64,000 nt of DNA from Stomorhina lunata (GCA_933228675.1 OW121742.1:110977242-111041241); one strand, 5' to 3'; positions 34,023 to 46,130 are shown, counted from the stretch's first letter. Program-made: numbers and translations. The notes: generated by a model not told the origin, from the letters alone.

Positions 34023-35682
34023 TAAGACGTTTCTATAGAAAACTTGACGATAGGAAGACTTTACTATAGAAAAGTTGACGATAGGAAGACTTTACTATAG
34101 AAAAGTTGACGATAGGAAGACTTTACTATAGAAAAGTTGACAATAGGAAGACTTTACTATAGAAAAGTTGACAATAGGAACCCTTTACTATAGAAAAATT
34201 GACAATAGGAAGACTTTACTATAGAAAAGTTGACGATAGGAAGACTTTACTATAGAAAAGTTGACGATAGGAAGACTTAACTATAGAAAAGTTGACAATA
34301 GGAAGTCTTTACTATAGAAAAGTTGTCGATAGGAAGACTTTACTATAGAAAAGTTTACGATAGGAAGACATTACTATAGAAAAGTTGACGATAGGAAGAC
34401 TTTACTATAGAAAAGTTGACGATAGGAAGACTTTACTATAGAAAAGTAGACGATAGGAAGACTTTACTATAGAAAAGTTGACAATAGGAAGACTTTACTA
34501 TAGAAAAGTTGACGATAGGAAGACTTTACTATAGAAAAGTTGACGATAGGAAGACTTTACTATAGAAAAGTAGACGATAGGAAGACTTTACTATAGAAAA
34601 GTTGACGATAGGAAGACTTTACTACAGAAAAGTAGACGATAGGAAGACTTTACTATAGAAAAGTTGACAATAGGAAGACTTTACTATAGAAAAGTTGACG
34701 ATAGGAAGACTTTACTATAGAAAAGTTGACGATAGGAAGACTTTACTATAGAAAAGTTGACGATAGGAAGACTTTACTATAGAAAGGTAGACGATAGGAA
34801 GACTTTACTATAGAAAAGTTGACGATAGAAAGACTTTACTATAGAAAAGTTGACGATAGGAAGACTTTACTATAGAAAAGTTGACGATAGGAAGACTTTA
34901 CTACAGAAAAGTTGACGATAGGAAGGCGTTAGGAAGACTTTTCTATAGAAAAGTTGACGTTAGGAAGACTTTTCTATAGAAAAGTTGACGTTAGGAAGAC
35001 TTTTCTATAGAAAAGTTGACGTTAGGAAGACTTTTCTATAGAAAAGTTGACGTTAGGAAGACTTTTCTATAGAAAAGTTGACGTTAGGAAGACTTTTCTA
35101 TAGAAAAGTTGACGTTAGGAAGACTTTTCTATAGAAAAGTTGACGTTAGGAAGACTTTTCTATAGAAAAGTTGACGTTAGGAAGACTTTTCTATAGAAAA
35201 GTTGACGTTAGGAAGACTTTTCTATAGAAAAGTTGACGTTAGGAAGACTTTTCTATAGAAAAGTTGACGTTAGGAAGACTTTTCTATAGAAAAGTTGACG
35301 TTAGGAAGACTTTTCTATAGAAAAGTTGACGTTAGGAAGACTTTTCTATAGAAAAGTTGACGTTAGGAAGACTTTTCTATAGAAAAGTTGACGTTAGGAA
35401 GACTTTTCTATAGAAAAGTTGACGTTAGGAAGACTTTTCTATAGAAAAGTTGACGTTAGGAATACTTTTCTATAGAAAAGTTGACGTTAGGAAGACTTTT
35501 CTATAGAAAAGTTGACGTTAGGAAGACTTTTCTATAGAAAAGTTGACGTTAGGAAGACTTTTCTATAGAAAAGTTGACGTTAGGAAGACTTTTCTATAGA
35601 AAAGTTGACGTTAGGAAGACTTTTCTATAGAAAAGTTGACGTTAGGAAGACTTTTCTATAGAAAAGTTGACGATAGGAAGAT
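34023..35682 (+). repeat. 31-bp satellite, GATAGG block then GTTAGG block
   Basis: Same family and orientation as 30810-32790. Units of the GACGATAGGAAG and TTTACTATAG type fill 34023-34922. At GGAAGGCGTTAGGAAG near 34921 the array switches at once to the GACGTTAGGAAG and TTTTCTATAG type, which is almost invariant to about 35660. The last unit returns to GACGATAGGAAG. Confidence 0.96.
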
Positions 35683-36560
35683 AGGAAAATTTGTCTTTAT
35701 ATGGACCCACAATTGTAAATTTAACTATATCATGGGTCCCAATGATTGAAAAATTTACTATAGTTGGGACCCACGATTGAGAATTTTATTATATATGGGA
35801 CCCACGATTGATAATTTTTATATATGTGATACCCACAATTAAAAATTTGACTATATATGGGACCAACAAATGGAAAAGTTACTAAATATGGGAGCTAGGA
35901 TTGAAAATTTTACTATAAATGGATCCCATGATTTAGAATTTGACTTTATATGGACCCACAATTGAAAACTTGACTATATATGGGCCCAACAAACGAAAAA
36001 TTTACTATATATGGGACCTACGATTGAAAATTTTTCTATATATGAGTCCCAGGATTGAGAATTTGACTGTATATGGACCCACAATTAAAAATTTGACTAT
36101 ATATAGGACCCACGATTGAAAATATTACTGCATATGTCGCACAGGAGTAAAAATTTTACTACATTTGAGAATTACGATTGAGAATTTTTCTATATATGGG
36201 ACCCTCGACTGAAAATTTTACTACATATGGGACCAACGAGTGAAAAATTTACTATACATGGGACCCACAATTAAAAATTTTACTATATATGGCAAAAGCA
36301 ATGGAAACTTTTACTATATATTGGACCAACCATTGAAAGATTTACTATAGATGGGACTCACGATTAAAAGTTTTACTATATAGCGACCCTCTATTAAGAA
36401 TTTTACTAAAATGGGATTAACGATTGAAAATTTTACTATATATGATACCCACAATTGAAAATTTGACTACATATGGGATCAACGAATGAAAAATTTACTA
36501 TATATGGGACTTACGATTGAAAATTTTACAATATATGTCCCACCATGGACAATTTTACTA
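35683..36560 (+). repeat. Diverged 31-bp satellite, TATATGGGACCCACGATTG
   Basis: About 28 copies with consensus TATATGGGACCCACGATTGA followed by AAATTTTACTA. Copies are individually diverged (ACCAACGAATG, ACCTACGATTG, ATCCCATGATT), indicating an older array than the block it abuts. The ATTTTACTATA part resembles the TTTACTATAG of the neighbouring array. Confidence 0.93.
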
Positions 36561-36564
36561 TATT

Positions 36565-38265
36565 TCATCAATCATTCCGTTAGTCATTGCTCATTCATTT
36601 TCTAGTAATTGCTTTAGTAATTGCTTTAGTAATTGCTCTAGCTATCGCTCTAGCTATTGCTCCAGTCATTGCTCTAGTCATTCCGTAAGTCATTGCTCTA
36701 GTCATTCCGTAAGTCATTGCTCTAGTCATTCCGTAAGTCCTTGCTCTAGTTATCCGTAAGTCATTGCTCTAGTCATTCCGTAATTCATTGCTCTAGTTAT
36801 CCGTAAGTCATTGCTCAAGTCATTCCGTAAGTTATTGTTCTAGTCATTGCTCTAGTCATTCCGTAAGTCCTTGCTCTAGTTATTCGTAAGTCATTGCCCT
36901 AGTCATTGCTCTAGTCATTCCGTAAGTCATTGCTCTAGTCATTCCGTAAGTCATTGCTCTAGTCATTGCTCTAATCATTCCATAAGGCATTGCTCTAGTC
37001 ATTCCGTTAGTCATTGCTCTAGTCATTCCGTAAGTCATTGCTCTAGTCATTGCTCTAGTCATTCCATAAGTCATTGCTCTAGTCATTGCTCTAATCATTC
37101 CATAAGGCATTGCTCTAGTCATTCCGTTAGTCATTGCTCTAGTCATTCCGTAAGTCATTGCTCTAGTCATTGCTCTAATCATTCCATAAGGCATTGCTCT
37201 AGTCATTCCGTTAGTCATTGCTCTAGTCATTCCGTAAGTCATTGCTCTAGTCATTGCTCTAATCATTCCATAAGGCATTGCTCTAGTCATTCCGTTAGTC
37301 ATTGCTCTAGTCATTCCGTAAGTCATTGCTCTAGTCATTGCTCTAATCATTCCATAAGGCATTGCTCTAGTCATTCCGTAAGTCATTGCTCTAGTCATTC
37401 CGTAAGGCATTGCTCTAGTTATTCGTAAGTCATTGCCCTAGTCATTCCGTAAGTTATTGTTCTAGTCATTGCTCTAGTCATTCCGTAAGTCCTTGCTCTA
37501 GTTATTCGTAAGTCATTGCCCTAGTCATTGCTCTAGTCATTCCGTAAGTCATTGCTCTAGTCATTCCGTAAGTCATTGCTCTAGTCATTCCGTTAGTCAT
37601 TGCTCTAGTCATTCCGTAAGTCATTGCTCTAGTCATTCCGTAAGGCATTGCTCTAGTCATTGCTCTAGTCATTCCGTAAGTCATTCCGTAAGTCATTGCT
37701 CTAGTCATTGCTCTAGTCATTTCGTAAGGCATTGCTCTAGTCATTGCTCTAGTCATTCCGTAAGGCATTGCTCTAGTCATTCCGTAAGTCATTGCTCTAG
37801 TCATTCCGTTAGACATTGCTCTAGTCATTACTCTAGTCATTGATCTAGTCATTGCTCTAGCCATTGCTCTAGGTATTGCTCTAGTCATTGCTCTAGCCAT
37901 TGATCTTGTCATTGCTCTAGTCATTGCTGCAGTCATTGCCTTAGGCATTGCTCTAGTCATTACTCTAGCTACTGATCTTGTTATTGCTCTAGTCATTGCT
38001 GTAATCATTGCTTCAGCCATTGCTCTAGCCATTGATCTAGTCATTGATCTAGTCATTGCTCTAGTCATTGCTCTAGTCATTGCTCTAGTCATTACTCTAG
38101 CCATTGATCTAATCATTACTCTAGCCATTGATCTAGCCATTGATCTAATCATTACTCTAGCCATTGATCTAGTCATTGCTTTAGTCATTGCTCTAGCTTT
38201 TGCACTAGCCATTTCGTAAGTCATTGTTTTAGACATTGACCTAGTCACTGATCCAGTCATTGATC
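36565..38265 (+). repeat. 12-bp satellite of TCATTGCTCTAG and TCATTCCGTAAG monomers
   Basis: Two related 12-bp monomers alternate in mixed order. Between 36971 and 37343 a higher-order unit marked by CTAATCATTCCATAAGGC repeats at 36971, 37091, 37175, 37259 and 37343, the last three steps being exactly 84 bp (seven monomers). From about 37810 the TCCGTAAG monomer disappears and diverged TCATTGATCTAG-type monomers take over. Twelve is divisible by three, so stop-free frames on the minus strand give Met-Thr-Arg-Ala repeats; I regard these as artefacts. Confidence 0.97.
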
Positions 38266-39600
38266 TAGACCAGGGGTGCCCAAATGGAAGAGCAAATATT
38301 ACTTTTGCAAAAACAAATGCCAATTGGCTCTAGTCTTGACTGTAGTCATTCCTCTAGTCATCCCTTTCCTCATAGTCCAGTCGTTGTTTAATAAATTTTC
38401 TTTATTTATATTTTTATTACTTGTTATCCCTAATGGTCCCCAAGGACCTTATGGCTTTACCCTTGAGTTTTCAATATTTAAATTTTTTCAATTTCCATTT
38501 TCTAAATAAATATTAAACCAACAAAAACTGGCACCAAATTTGAAAACGGACCAGAAAAAGATGGCTATTTTGCTTATATCCTCGAACAGGACGAAATCTG
38601 ATAGAAATGAAGAAATAGAATTTCAGTGACAAATTAAATGTCAAGGAAAGGATATAAAGTGTGTTGATTTTATTACCTTAAACTGTTTTGTTTTTGGGGG
38701 CAATTTTACTCCTTTGTTTTTTAGGATCCAAGAAAGACAAGACAAAATTAGAAAATAAAATGTAAAAAATATTTAAAAAACAATAAATAGAGTTTGGCTG
38801 GGGGGAGAGGGCGGAAAATATGGTTAAGCCAAAGTGACAAATTTATAAGAATAAATTGTTAAATAGGGAATTGGGTCCTGTGCAGCTAAAGTGAAGGATA
38901 AAAATGAGAAAGGAGAAAAGTTTAGCAAGCAATTACAAGCATATTTAATGTACTAAAATATCTGGGAGTATTAGGGAGGTATCCATTCTAGGGAAGGTTT
39001 TAAGTCTTTACGATTTTCATATTTCCTTAAATTTCTTATATATTTCTAAAAAAAAATGTTTATATTCAATTTTGTTTTAAGGCAAAATTTAGTTTTTCTT
39101 CTTTCAAGTTTTCGAACCACCCTAATAACCATTTACTTTTATTTATATTGACTCTGGTTTTGTGTATAGTCAGGCGTCCACTTGTGATTGTGTTGTTTGT
39201 ATTTGGGCTACAAATGGCAAAGGCTTTCAGCTAAATTGAAAATAATCCATAAAATGTCAAATTCTTCAAACACAGAATACCCATATCTCTATAACAAAAC
39301 CAACAAACTGAAATATGTATGTATTTAATATAAAATATATATAAAAAAGAGGTATAGAAAAATTAATACTAAGTACACTGCCCCAATATACATACATATA
39401 TCCCTTATCATATGTATGTGTGTAAATTACAGAATACATACATAACATATGATAACATCTATATAAATAAAGACACACATACACTCTAGTATATAGAGCT
39501 AATATGTATTTATGTATACTCGTGCATAATAGATGACTAAACATGTAAGAATATTTGAAGATATTCTAAAGTCACATTTCTAAAGAAATTAAATATGGGT
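38266..39600. other. Spacer; no gene seen
   Basis: Starts with CCAGGGGTGCCCAAATGGAA near 38270, then a short 12-mer relic (38330-38375), followed by AT-rich single-copy DNA. Imperfect ATGTATGT and ACATACAT tracts lie at 39315-39530. The 77-codon frame at 38276-38509 crosses the relic, and the 92-codon minus-strand frame at 39266-39544 crosses the simple-sequence tract; neither is supported. Confidence 0.7.
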
Positions 39601-40140
39601 CCTTAGGTTTTTTTATGATTATAGCTTTCAGAAATATATTTTAGTAGAAATTAAACTATAGATTGTGTAGAAAAATTATGTTTTTCAAATCAACAAAATC
39701 GGTTCAAAGGTTTTCGAGATATAGGAAATAACATTCAACACTTTTTAAAAAAGATTGTAGAATTTCATAACCAGTTAGTTGGTAACCAGGTTCAGCATAG
39801 CTAATACATTTAAAGATATCTGGATCTGATTTTTTTTCAAATAGGGAAAAAATATTCTCTACATCATTTTTGCTTAAGATAATATCAAAATCGGTTTAAA
39901 AGTTTTCGAGATATGATTAAAAAACCACAGACACTTTTTCATTCTCAAAAAAAAAAAATATGTAAATGACTTCAATAAATATCATAACAAAACCGGTTTT
40001 TAAAAGCCAATGTCAGTTACTTAAATGCTAGTCAAAAGACTATATTCTGAAGATAAATGTAGTTCTTCAAATCATCAAAATCGGTTCAAAAGTTTTCGAG
40101 ATACGAAGTATAAAGTTTCAAAAAATTTTAAGAGATATTG
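39601..40140 (+). repeat. 191-bp repeat, three diverged copies
   Basis: The conserved anchor AAAATCGGTTCAAAAGTTTT followed by CGAGATA occurs at 39695, 39887 and 40077, giving steps of 192 and 190 bp. Between anchors similarity is low. The third copy runs directly into the 21-bp satellite. Similar anchors are, to my knowledge, common in insect dispersed repeats, so this may be part of a decayed mobile element. Confidence 0.75.
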
Positions 40141-42212
40141 TAAAAATATTAAAGTCATTAATTTTTCTATAGAAAAACTTAATTTTCCTAAAGAAAAACT
40201 TAATTTTCCTAAAGAAGAACTTAATTTTTCTAAAGAAAAACTTAATTTTTCTATAGAAAAACTTAAATTTTTCTACAGAAAAACTTAAAATTTTCTATAG
40301 AAAAACTTAATTTTTCTAAAGAAAAACTTAATTTTTCCAAAGAAAAACTTAATTTTTCTATGGAAAAACATAATTTTTCTCTAGAAAACCTAAATATTTC
40401 TAAACAAAAACTTAATTTTTCTAAAGAAAAAATTAATTTTTCTAAATAAAAAATTAATTTTTCTAAAGAAAAAATTAATTTTTCTAAAGAAAAACTTAAT
40501 TTTTCTAAAGAAAAACTAAATTTTTCGAAACAAAAACTTAATTTTTCTAAAGAAAAACTTAATTTTTCTAAAGAAAAACTTAATTTTTCTAAAGAAAAAC
40601 TTAATTTTTCTAAAGAAAAACTTAATTTTTCTAAAGAAAAAATTAATTTTTCTAGATAAAAAATTATTTTTTCTAAAGAAAAAATTAATTTTTCTAAAGA
40701 AAAACTTAATTTTTCTAAAGAAAAACTTAATTTTTCTAAAGAAAAACTTAATTTTTCTAAAGAAAAACTTAATTTTTCTAAAGAAAAACTTAATTTTTCT
40801 AAAGAAAAACTTAATTTTTCTAAAGAAAAACTTAATTTTTCTAAAGAAAAACTTAATTTTTCTAAAGAAAAACTTAATTTTTCTAAAGAAAAACTTAATT
40901 TTTCTAAAGAAAAACTTAATTTTTCTAAAGAAAAACTTAATTTTTCTACAGAAAAACTTAATTTTTCTAAAGAAAAACTTAATTTTTCTAAAGAAAAACT
41001 TAATTTTTCTAAAGAAAAACTTAATTTTTCTAAAGAAAAACTTAATTTTTCTAAAGAAAAACTTAATTTTTCTAAAGAAACACTTAATTTTTCTAAAGAA
41101 AAACTTAATTTTTCTAAAGAAAAACTTACTTTTTCTATAGAAAAACTTACTTTTTTTATAGAAAAACTTACTTTTTCTATAGAAAAACTTACTTTTTCTA
41201 TAGAAAAACTTACTTTTTCTATAGAAAAACTTAATTTTTCTATAGAAAAACTTAATTTTTCTATAGAAAAACTTAATTTTTCTATAGAAAAACTTAATTT
41301 TTCTATAGAAAAACTTAATTTTTCTATAGAAAAACTTAATTTTTCTATAGAAAAACTTAATTTTTCTATAGAAAAACTTAATTTTTCTATAGAAAAACTT
41401 AATTTTTCTATAGAAAAACTTAATTTTTCTATAGAAAAACTTAATTTTTCTATAGAAAAACTTAATTTTTCTATAGAAAAACTTAATTTTTCTATAGAAA
41501 AACTTAATTTTTCTATAGAAAAACTTAATTTTTCTATAGAAAAACTTAATTTTTCTATAGAAAAACTTAATTTTTCTATAGAAAAACTTAATTTTTCTAT
41601 AGAAAAACTTAATTTTTCTATAGGAAAACTTAATTTTTCTATAGAAAAACTTAATTTTTCTATAGAAAAACTTAATTTTTCTATAGAAAAACTTAATTTT
41701 TCTATAGAAAAACTTAATTTTTCTATAGAAAAACTTAATTTTTCTATAGAAAAACTTAATTTTTCTATAGAAAAACTTACTTTTTCTATGGAAAAACTTA
41801 CTTTTTCTATAGAAAAACTTACTTTTTCTATAGAAAAACTTACTTTTTCTATAGAAAAACTTACTTTTTCTATAGAAAAACTTACTTTTTCTATAGAAAA
41901 ACTTACTTTTTCTATAGAAAAACTTACTTTTTCTATAGAAAAACTTACTTTTTCTATAGAAAACTTACTTTTTCTATAGAAAAACTTACTTTTTCTATAG
42001 AAAAACTTACTTTTTCTATAGAAAAACTTACTTTTTCTATAGAAAAACTTACTTTTTCTATAGAAAAACTTACTTTTTCTATAGAAAAACTTACTTTTTC
42101 TATAGAAAAACTTACTTTTTCTATAGAAAAACTTACTTTTTCTATAGAAAAACTTACTTTTTCTATAGAAAAACTTACTTTTTCTATAGAAAACCTTAAT
42201 TTTCCTATAGAA
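40141..42212 (+). repeat. 21-bp satellite, AAAAACTTAATTTTTCTATAG
   Basis: About 98 copies of a 21-bp unit: the CTATAG palindrome plus CTTAA. It is divided into blocks by two diagnostic positions. CTAAAG with CTTAAT fills most of 40165-41120; CTATAG with CTTACT a short block at 41126-41220; CTATAG with CTTAAT 41221-41775; CTATAG with CTTACT 41776-42190. The left edge is diverged. Open frames here are satellite artefacts. Confidence 0.97.
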
Positions 42213-42577
42213 AAGCTTCTAAACGACTAAAATTTTAAATGCTTGTTTTAAGCGCCTAAAAGACTGCTACGTTTTAAATAATTATGTTAAATATTGCTAT
42301 TATATATTGTGTGGGTCATAGCCGATTTGTACTGTCTTAATATAGAGGGCAGAAAGGGAGTTTGTTTAAGAGCCAACTATAGACCATCATCTAAAATTTA
42401 GTTCAAATTCTAGTCTGAACATTTATATTTGAAAGCAAGTCGTGTGCATAATTTTGTGAAAATAAAAAATCATTTGCCAGCAAACACAATTTTATTTGTC
42501 TATATAACCCCAGCCCTAACCCAATCTCTGTCCCTAGCCTCATTGTGGTGTCTTTTTTTTATATGGAAATTCTAATC

Positions 42578-42594
42578 AAAGTATACTTTAGGGA
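42578..42594 (+). promoter_or_regulatory. Su(Hw)-like motif (GTATAC variant)
   Basis: AAAGTATACTTTAGGGA; GTATA replaces GCATA, the ACTTTAGGG half is intact. Confidence 0.45.
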
Positions 42595-42830
42595 ATACAG
42601 AGGGAAAACAAAAGACAGACAGAAAACTAAAGTGTTTTTCTTGGCTAAAAAGCCTTGACAAAGGCGAAAGGGAGGGGGCAAGGGAAGTCTAGAAAATTGT
42701 TCATGACAAGAGATCAAAGATTATTTTAAATGATTTTATAAATTATTAATAAACTCGTGTTTATGATGATGGATGGCCAAATGAATGGATGGATGGCGTC
42801 ATTTATAAGATAATGGAAAACTCCAACTTT

Positions 42831-42848
42831 AAAGCATACTTTAGGGGA
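42831..42848 (+). promoter_or_regulatory. Su(Hw)-like motif, strong match
   Basis: AAAGCATACTTTAGGGGA has the complete GCATACTT core and AGGG extension. Confidence 0.55.
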
Positions 42849-43014
42849 TTTTCAGTAAAAACTTTAAAATAAAAGTAATTATTACTGTTTTAAATTGTTG
42901 TGGGTAATTGTTAAGAAAATATCTATAATAACTTGAGTATAATTAAAATGAAATTTTGCAAATATTTTCTTGAATAATAAACTTCATTATTATTTAAAAC
43001 AATTGATTTAAATT

Positions 43015-43033
43015 AAAGCATATTCATAAGGGA
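43015..43033 (+). promoter_or_regulatory. Su(Hw)-like motif, weak
   Basis: AAAGCATATTCATAAGGGA keeps GCATA and AAGGG but has one additional base between them. Confidence 0.3.
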
Positions 43034-43050
43034 AATGACTTTGTAAAATG

Positions 43051-43068
43051 TAAAGCATACTTAAGGGA
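43051..43068 (+). promoter_or_regulatory. Su(Hw)-like motif
   Basis: TAAAGCATACTTAAGGGA has GCATACTT followed by AAGGG, one base shorter than the best matches. It lies 36 bp after the previous site. Confidence 0.45.
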
Positions 43069-43180
43069 TTCGAAAAGAAAAAAGCACTCAGACTTAAGTT
43101 ATCAAAAACAAGAATAATTATAAAATTGCAATATAATTTTAAGTTTTTAGAAGATTTTTTTTCATTAAACAATAACAAAA

Positions 43181-45505
43181 ACTTTATAACGAAAAATTTT
43201 CTATAGAAAAAATTTTTTAACGAAAAATTTTCTTAGAAAATTTTTTTAGAAAATTTTCTTAGAAAATTTTTTTTAACCAAAAATTTTCTACATACATTTT
43301 TTTTTAACGAAAACTTTTCTAAAGAAATTTTTTTAAAGAAAAATTTGTTCTAAAGAAATTTTTTTTTAACAAAAAATTGTTATAGAAATTTGCAAAATTC
43401 TGTAACGCATAATTTCTAAGATAACAAAAAACTTTTAATAAAAACATTTTTTTACCAAAAAGTTTTCTATAGAAACATATTGTTAACCAAAAATTTTTTA
43501 TAGAAAAATTTTTTTAATTAAAAATTTGCTATAAAAAAATTTGTTTAACCAAAAATTTTCTAAGAAAAATTTTTTAACCAAAAATTTTCTAAGAAAATTT
43601 TTTTAACCAAAAACTTTCTATAGAAACATTTTTTTAACAAAAAACATTTCTATAGAAAAATTTTTTTAACCAAAAGTTTTGTTGATGAAAAATTTTCTAA
43701 AGAAAATGTTTCTTTTAAAAAATTTTTTATAGAAAATTTTTCCTTAAAAAAAATTTTCTATAGAAAATTTTTCATTAAAAGAATTTTCTATAGAAAATTT
43801 ATCTAAGACAAAAATTTTTGATAACGAAAAATTTTCTATAGAAAATTTTTTTTTAACGAAAAATTTTCTATCGAAATTTTTTTTTAACGAAAAATTTTCT
43901 ATCGAAAATTTTTTTAACGAAAAATTTTCTATCGAAAATTTTTTTAACGAAAAATTTTCTATCGAAAATTTTTTTAACGAAAAATTTTTTTAACGAAAAA
44001 TTTTCTATAGAAAATTTTTTTAATGAAAAATTTTCTATAGAACATTTTTTTAACGAACAATTTTCTATAGAAATTTTTTTAATGAAAAACTTTCTATAAA
44101 AATTTTTTTTTAACGAAAATTTTTCTATCAAAAATATTTTTAACGAAAAATTTTCTATCAAAAATATTTTTTACGAAAAATTTTCTATCAAAAATATTTT
44201 TAACGAAAAATTTTCTATAAAAAATTTTTTTAACGAAAAATTTTCTGTAGAAAATTTTTTTTAACGAAAAATTTTCTATAGAAAATTTTTTTTAACTAAA
44301 AATTTTCTATAGACAATTTTTTTAACGAAAAATTTTCTATAGAAAATTTTTTTTAACGAAAAATTTTCTATAGAAAATTTTGTTTAACGAAAAATTTTCT
44401 ATAGAAAATTTTGTTTAACGAAAAATTTTCTACAGAAAATTTTTTTTAACGAAAAATTTTCTATAGAAAATTTTGTTTAACGAAAAATTTTCTATAGAAA
44501 TTTTTTTTTAACGAAAAATTTTCTATAGAAAATTTTTTTTAACGAAAAATTTTCTATAGAAAATTTTTTTTAACGAAAAATTTTCTATAGAAAATTTTTT
44601 TTAACGAAAAATTTTCTATAGAAAATTTTTTTTTAACGAAAAATTTTCTATAGAAAATTTTTTTTAACGAAAAATTTTCTATAGAAAATTTTTTTTAACG
44701 AAAAATTTTCTATAGAAAATTTTTTTTAACGAAAAATTTTCTATAGAAAATTTTTTTTAACGAAAAATTTTCTATAGAAAATTTTTTTTAACGAAAAATT
44801 TTCTATAGAAAATTTTTTTTAACGAAAAATTTTCTATAGAAAATTTTTTTTAACGAAAAATTTTCTATAGAAAATTTTTTTTAACGAAAAATTTTCTATA
44901 GAAAATTTTTTTTAACGAAAAATTTTCTATAGAAAATTTTTTTTAACGAAAAATTTTCTATAGAAAATTTTTTTTAACGAAAAATTTTCTATAGAAAATT
45001 TTTTTTAACGAAAAATTTTCTATAGAAAATTTTTTTTAACGAAAAATTTTCTATAGAAAATTTTTTTTAACGAAAAATTTTCTATAGAAAATTTTTTTTA
45101 ACGAAAAATTTTCTATAGAAAATTTTTTTTAACGAAAAATTTTCTATAGAAAATTTTTTTTAACGAAAAATGTTCTATAGAAAATTTTTTTTAACGAAAA
45201 ATTTTCTATAGAAAATTTTTTTTAACGAAAAATTTTCTATAGAAAATTTTTTTAACGAAAAATTTTCTATAGAAAATTTTTTTAACGAAAAATTTTCTAT
45301 AGAAAATTTTTTTAACGAAAAATTTTCTATAGAAATTTTTTTTAACGAAAAATTTTCTATAGAAATTTTTTTTTTAACGAAAAATTTTCTATAGAAAATT
45401 TTTTTTAACGAAAAATTTTCTATAGAAATTAAAAAAATTTTTTTTAGCGAAAAATTTTCTATCGAAAAATTTTCTATAGACAAATTTTTCTTTGGAAAAA
45501 TTTTT
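43181..45505 (+). repeat. 31-bp satellite, TTTTCTATAGAAAA core with AACG linker (plus orientation)
   Basis: The unit joins AACGAAAAATTTTCTATAG with AAAA and a run of seven or eight T. The left end (43181-43830) is degenerate. 43860-44220 carries CTATCG and CTATCA variants. 44500-45240 is almost invariant. The right edge decays from 45370. The T run changes length between sub-blocks (7 near 45245-45300, 8 in the core). Confidence 0.96.
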
Positions 45506-45610
45506 GTCTCATACATAGACTAAGACTCTTATCTAAGACCTTGACTTATGTATGATTCTTAATATTATAAATTATTTAGTTTTGGTTATTATTGTAATTT
45601 TCTTAATTCT

Positions 45611-45628
45611 ATAGCATAACTCAAGGAG
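45611..45628 (+). promoter_or_regulatory. Su(Hw)-like motif, weak
   Basis: ATAGCATAACTCAAGGAG retains AGCATA and AAGG, with ACTC in place of CTTT. Confidence 0.3.
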
Positions 45629-45779
45629 TTTATCAACTTTAACCTGTAACTTGTTTGCTTCAATAAATAATATATTCAAATAATTTAAGCACAAACTTTT
45701 GTTAGAGATTTTATCATTATGAAATTAGCTTCCCACAACTTTCACCCAGAGTGTTAAACGTTACCAACCAACAAAAAAT

Positions 45780-45797
45780 AAAGCATATCTCCAGGGT
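45780..45797 (+). promoter_or_regulatory. Su(Hw)-like motif
   Basis: AAAGCATATCTCCAGGGT: GCATA and CAGGG in the standard spacing, with TCTC in the middle. Confidence 0.4.
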
Positions 45798-45958
45798 TTT
45801 AATAAATATTTAAAATCCGTTTTACTAACTAAATATTTTAGTTTTTCTACTCAATTTCTCAAGCAGATGAAAATAGAAAAAGTTTTTCTAAAACAATGTT
45901 TTCGAAGCCAATATAAAAGATTGTTCATATCAAATATAAAATAAATATTAGATAAACT

Positions 45959-45978
45959 AAAGCATAACTTCCAGGAGG
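45959..45978 (+). promoter_or_regulatory. Su(Hw)-like motif
   Basis: AAAGCATAACTTCCAGGAGG: GCATAACTT then CAGG, one base longer than the consensus spacing. Confidence 0.4.
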
Positions 45979-46130
45979 AAAAAGAAAAATTAATAAAAAA
46001 ATAGTTAAAACAAAAGTTTTATTTTAATAAAAGCAGAAGAGGTTTGAACAAATAATAGTTTAAATCAGGACTAGAAAATCCAGAGAATTTAGATATTATT
46101 AGCTTTTAAGATAATATTAAAAATTTTCAT

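Larger units (their letters stand above)
42213..43180. other. Spacer with four Su(Hw)-like motifs
   Basis: Single-copy DNA, no supported gene. Four plus-strand motifs lie within about 490 bp at 42578, 42831, 43015 and 43051. Also contains GGATGGATGG-like sequence near 42775-42797. Confidence 0.75.

Noticed and set aside
36880..38323. Minus-strand frames of 176 and 273 codons with Met-Thr-Arg-Ala repeats
   Set aside because: The 12-bp satellite gives a 4-residue repeat in any stop-free frame. The repeat has no known family that I recognise and the array shows indels of whole monomers only by its own period.
38973..38990. GGTATCCATTCTAGGG as a further Su(Hw)-like site
   Set aside because: Spacing between the halves is off by one and the left half lacks GCATA; chance resemblance is likely.
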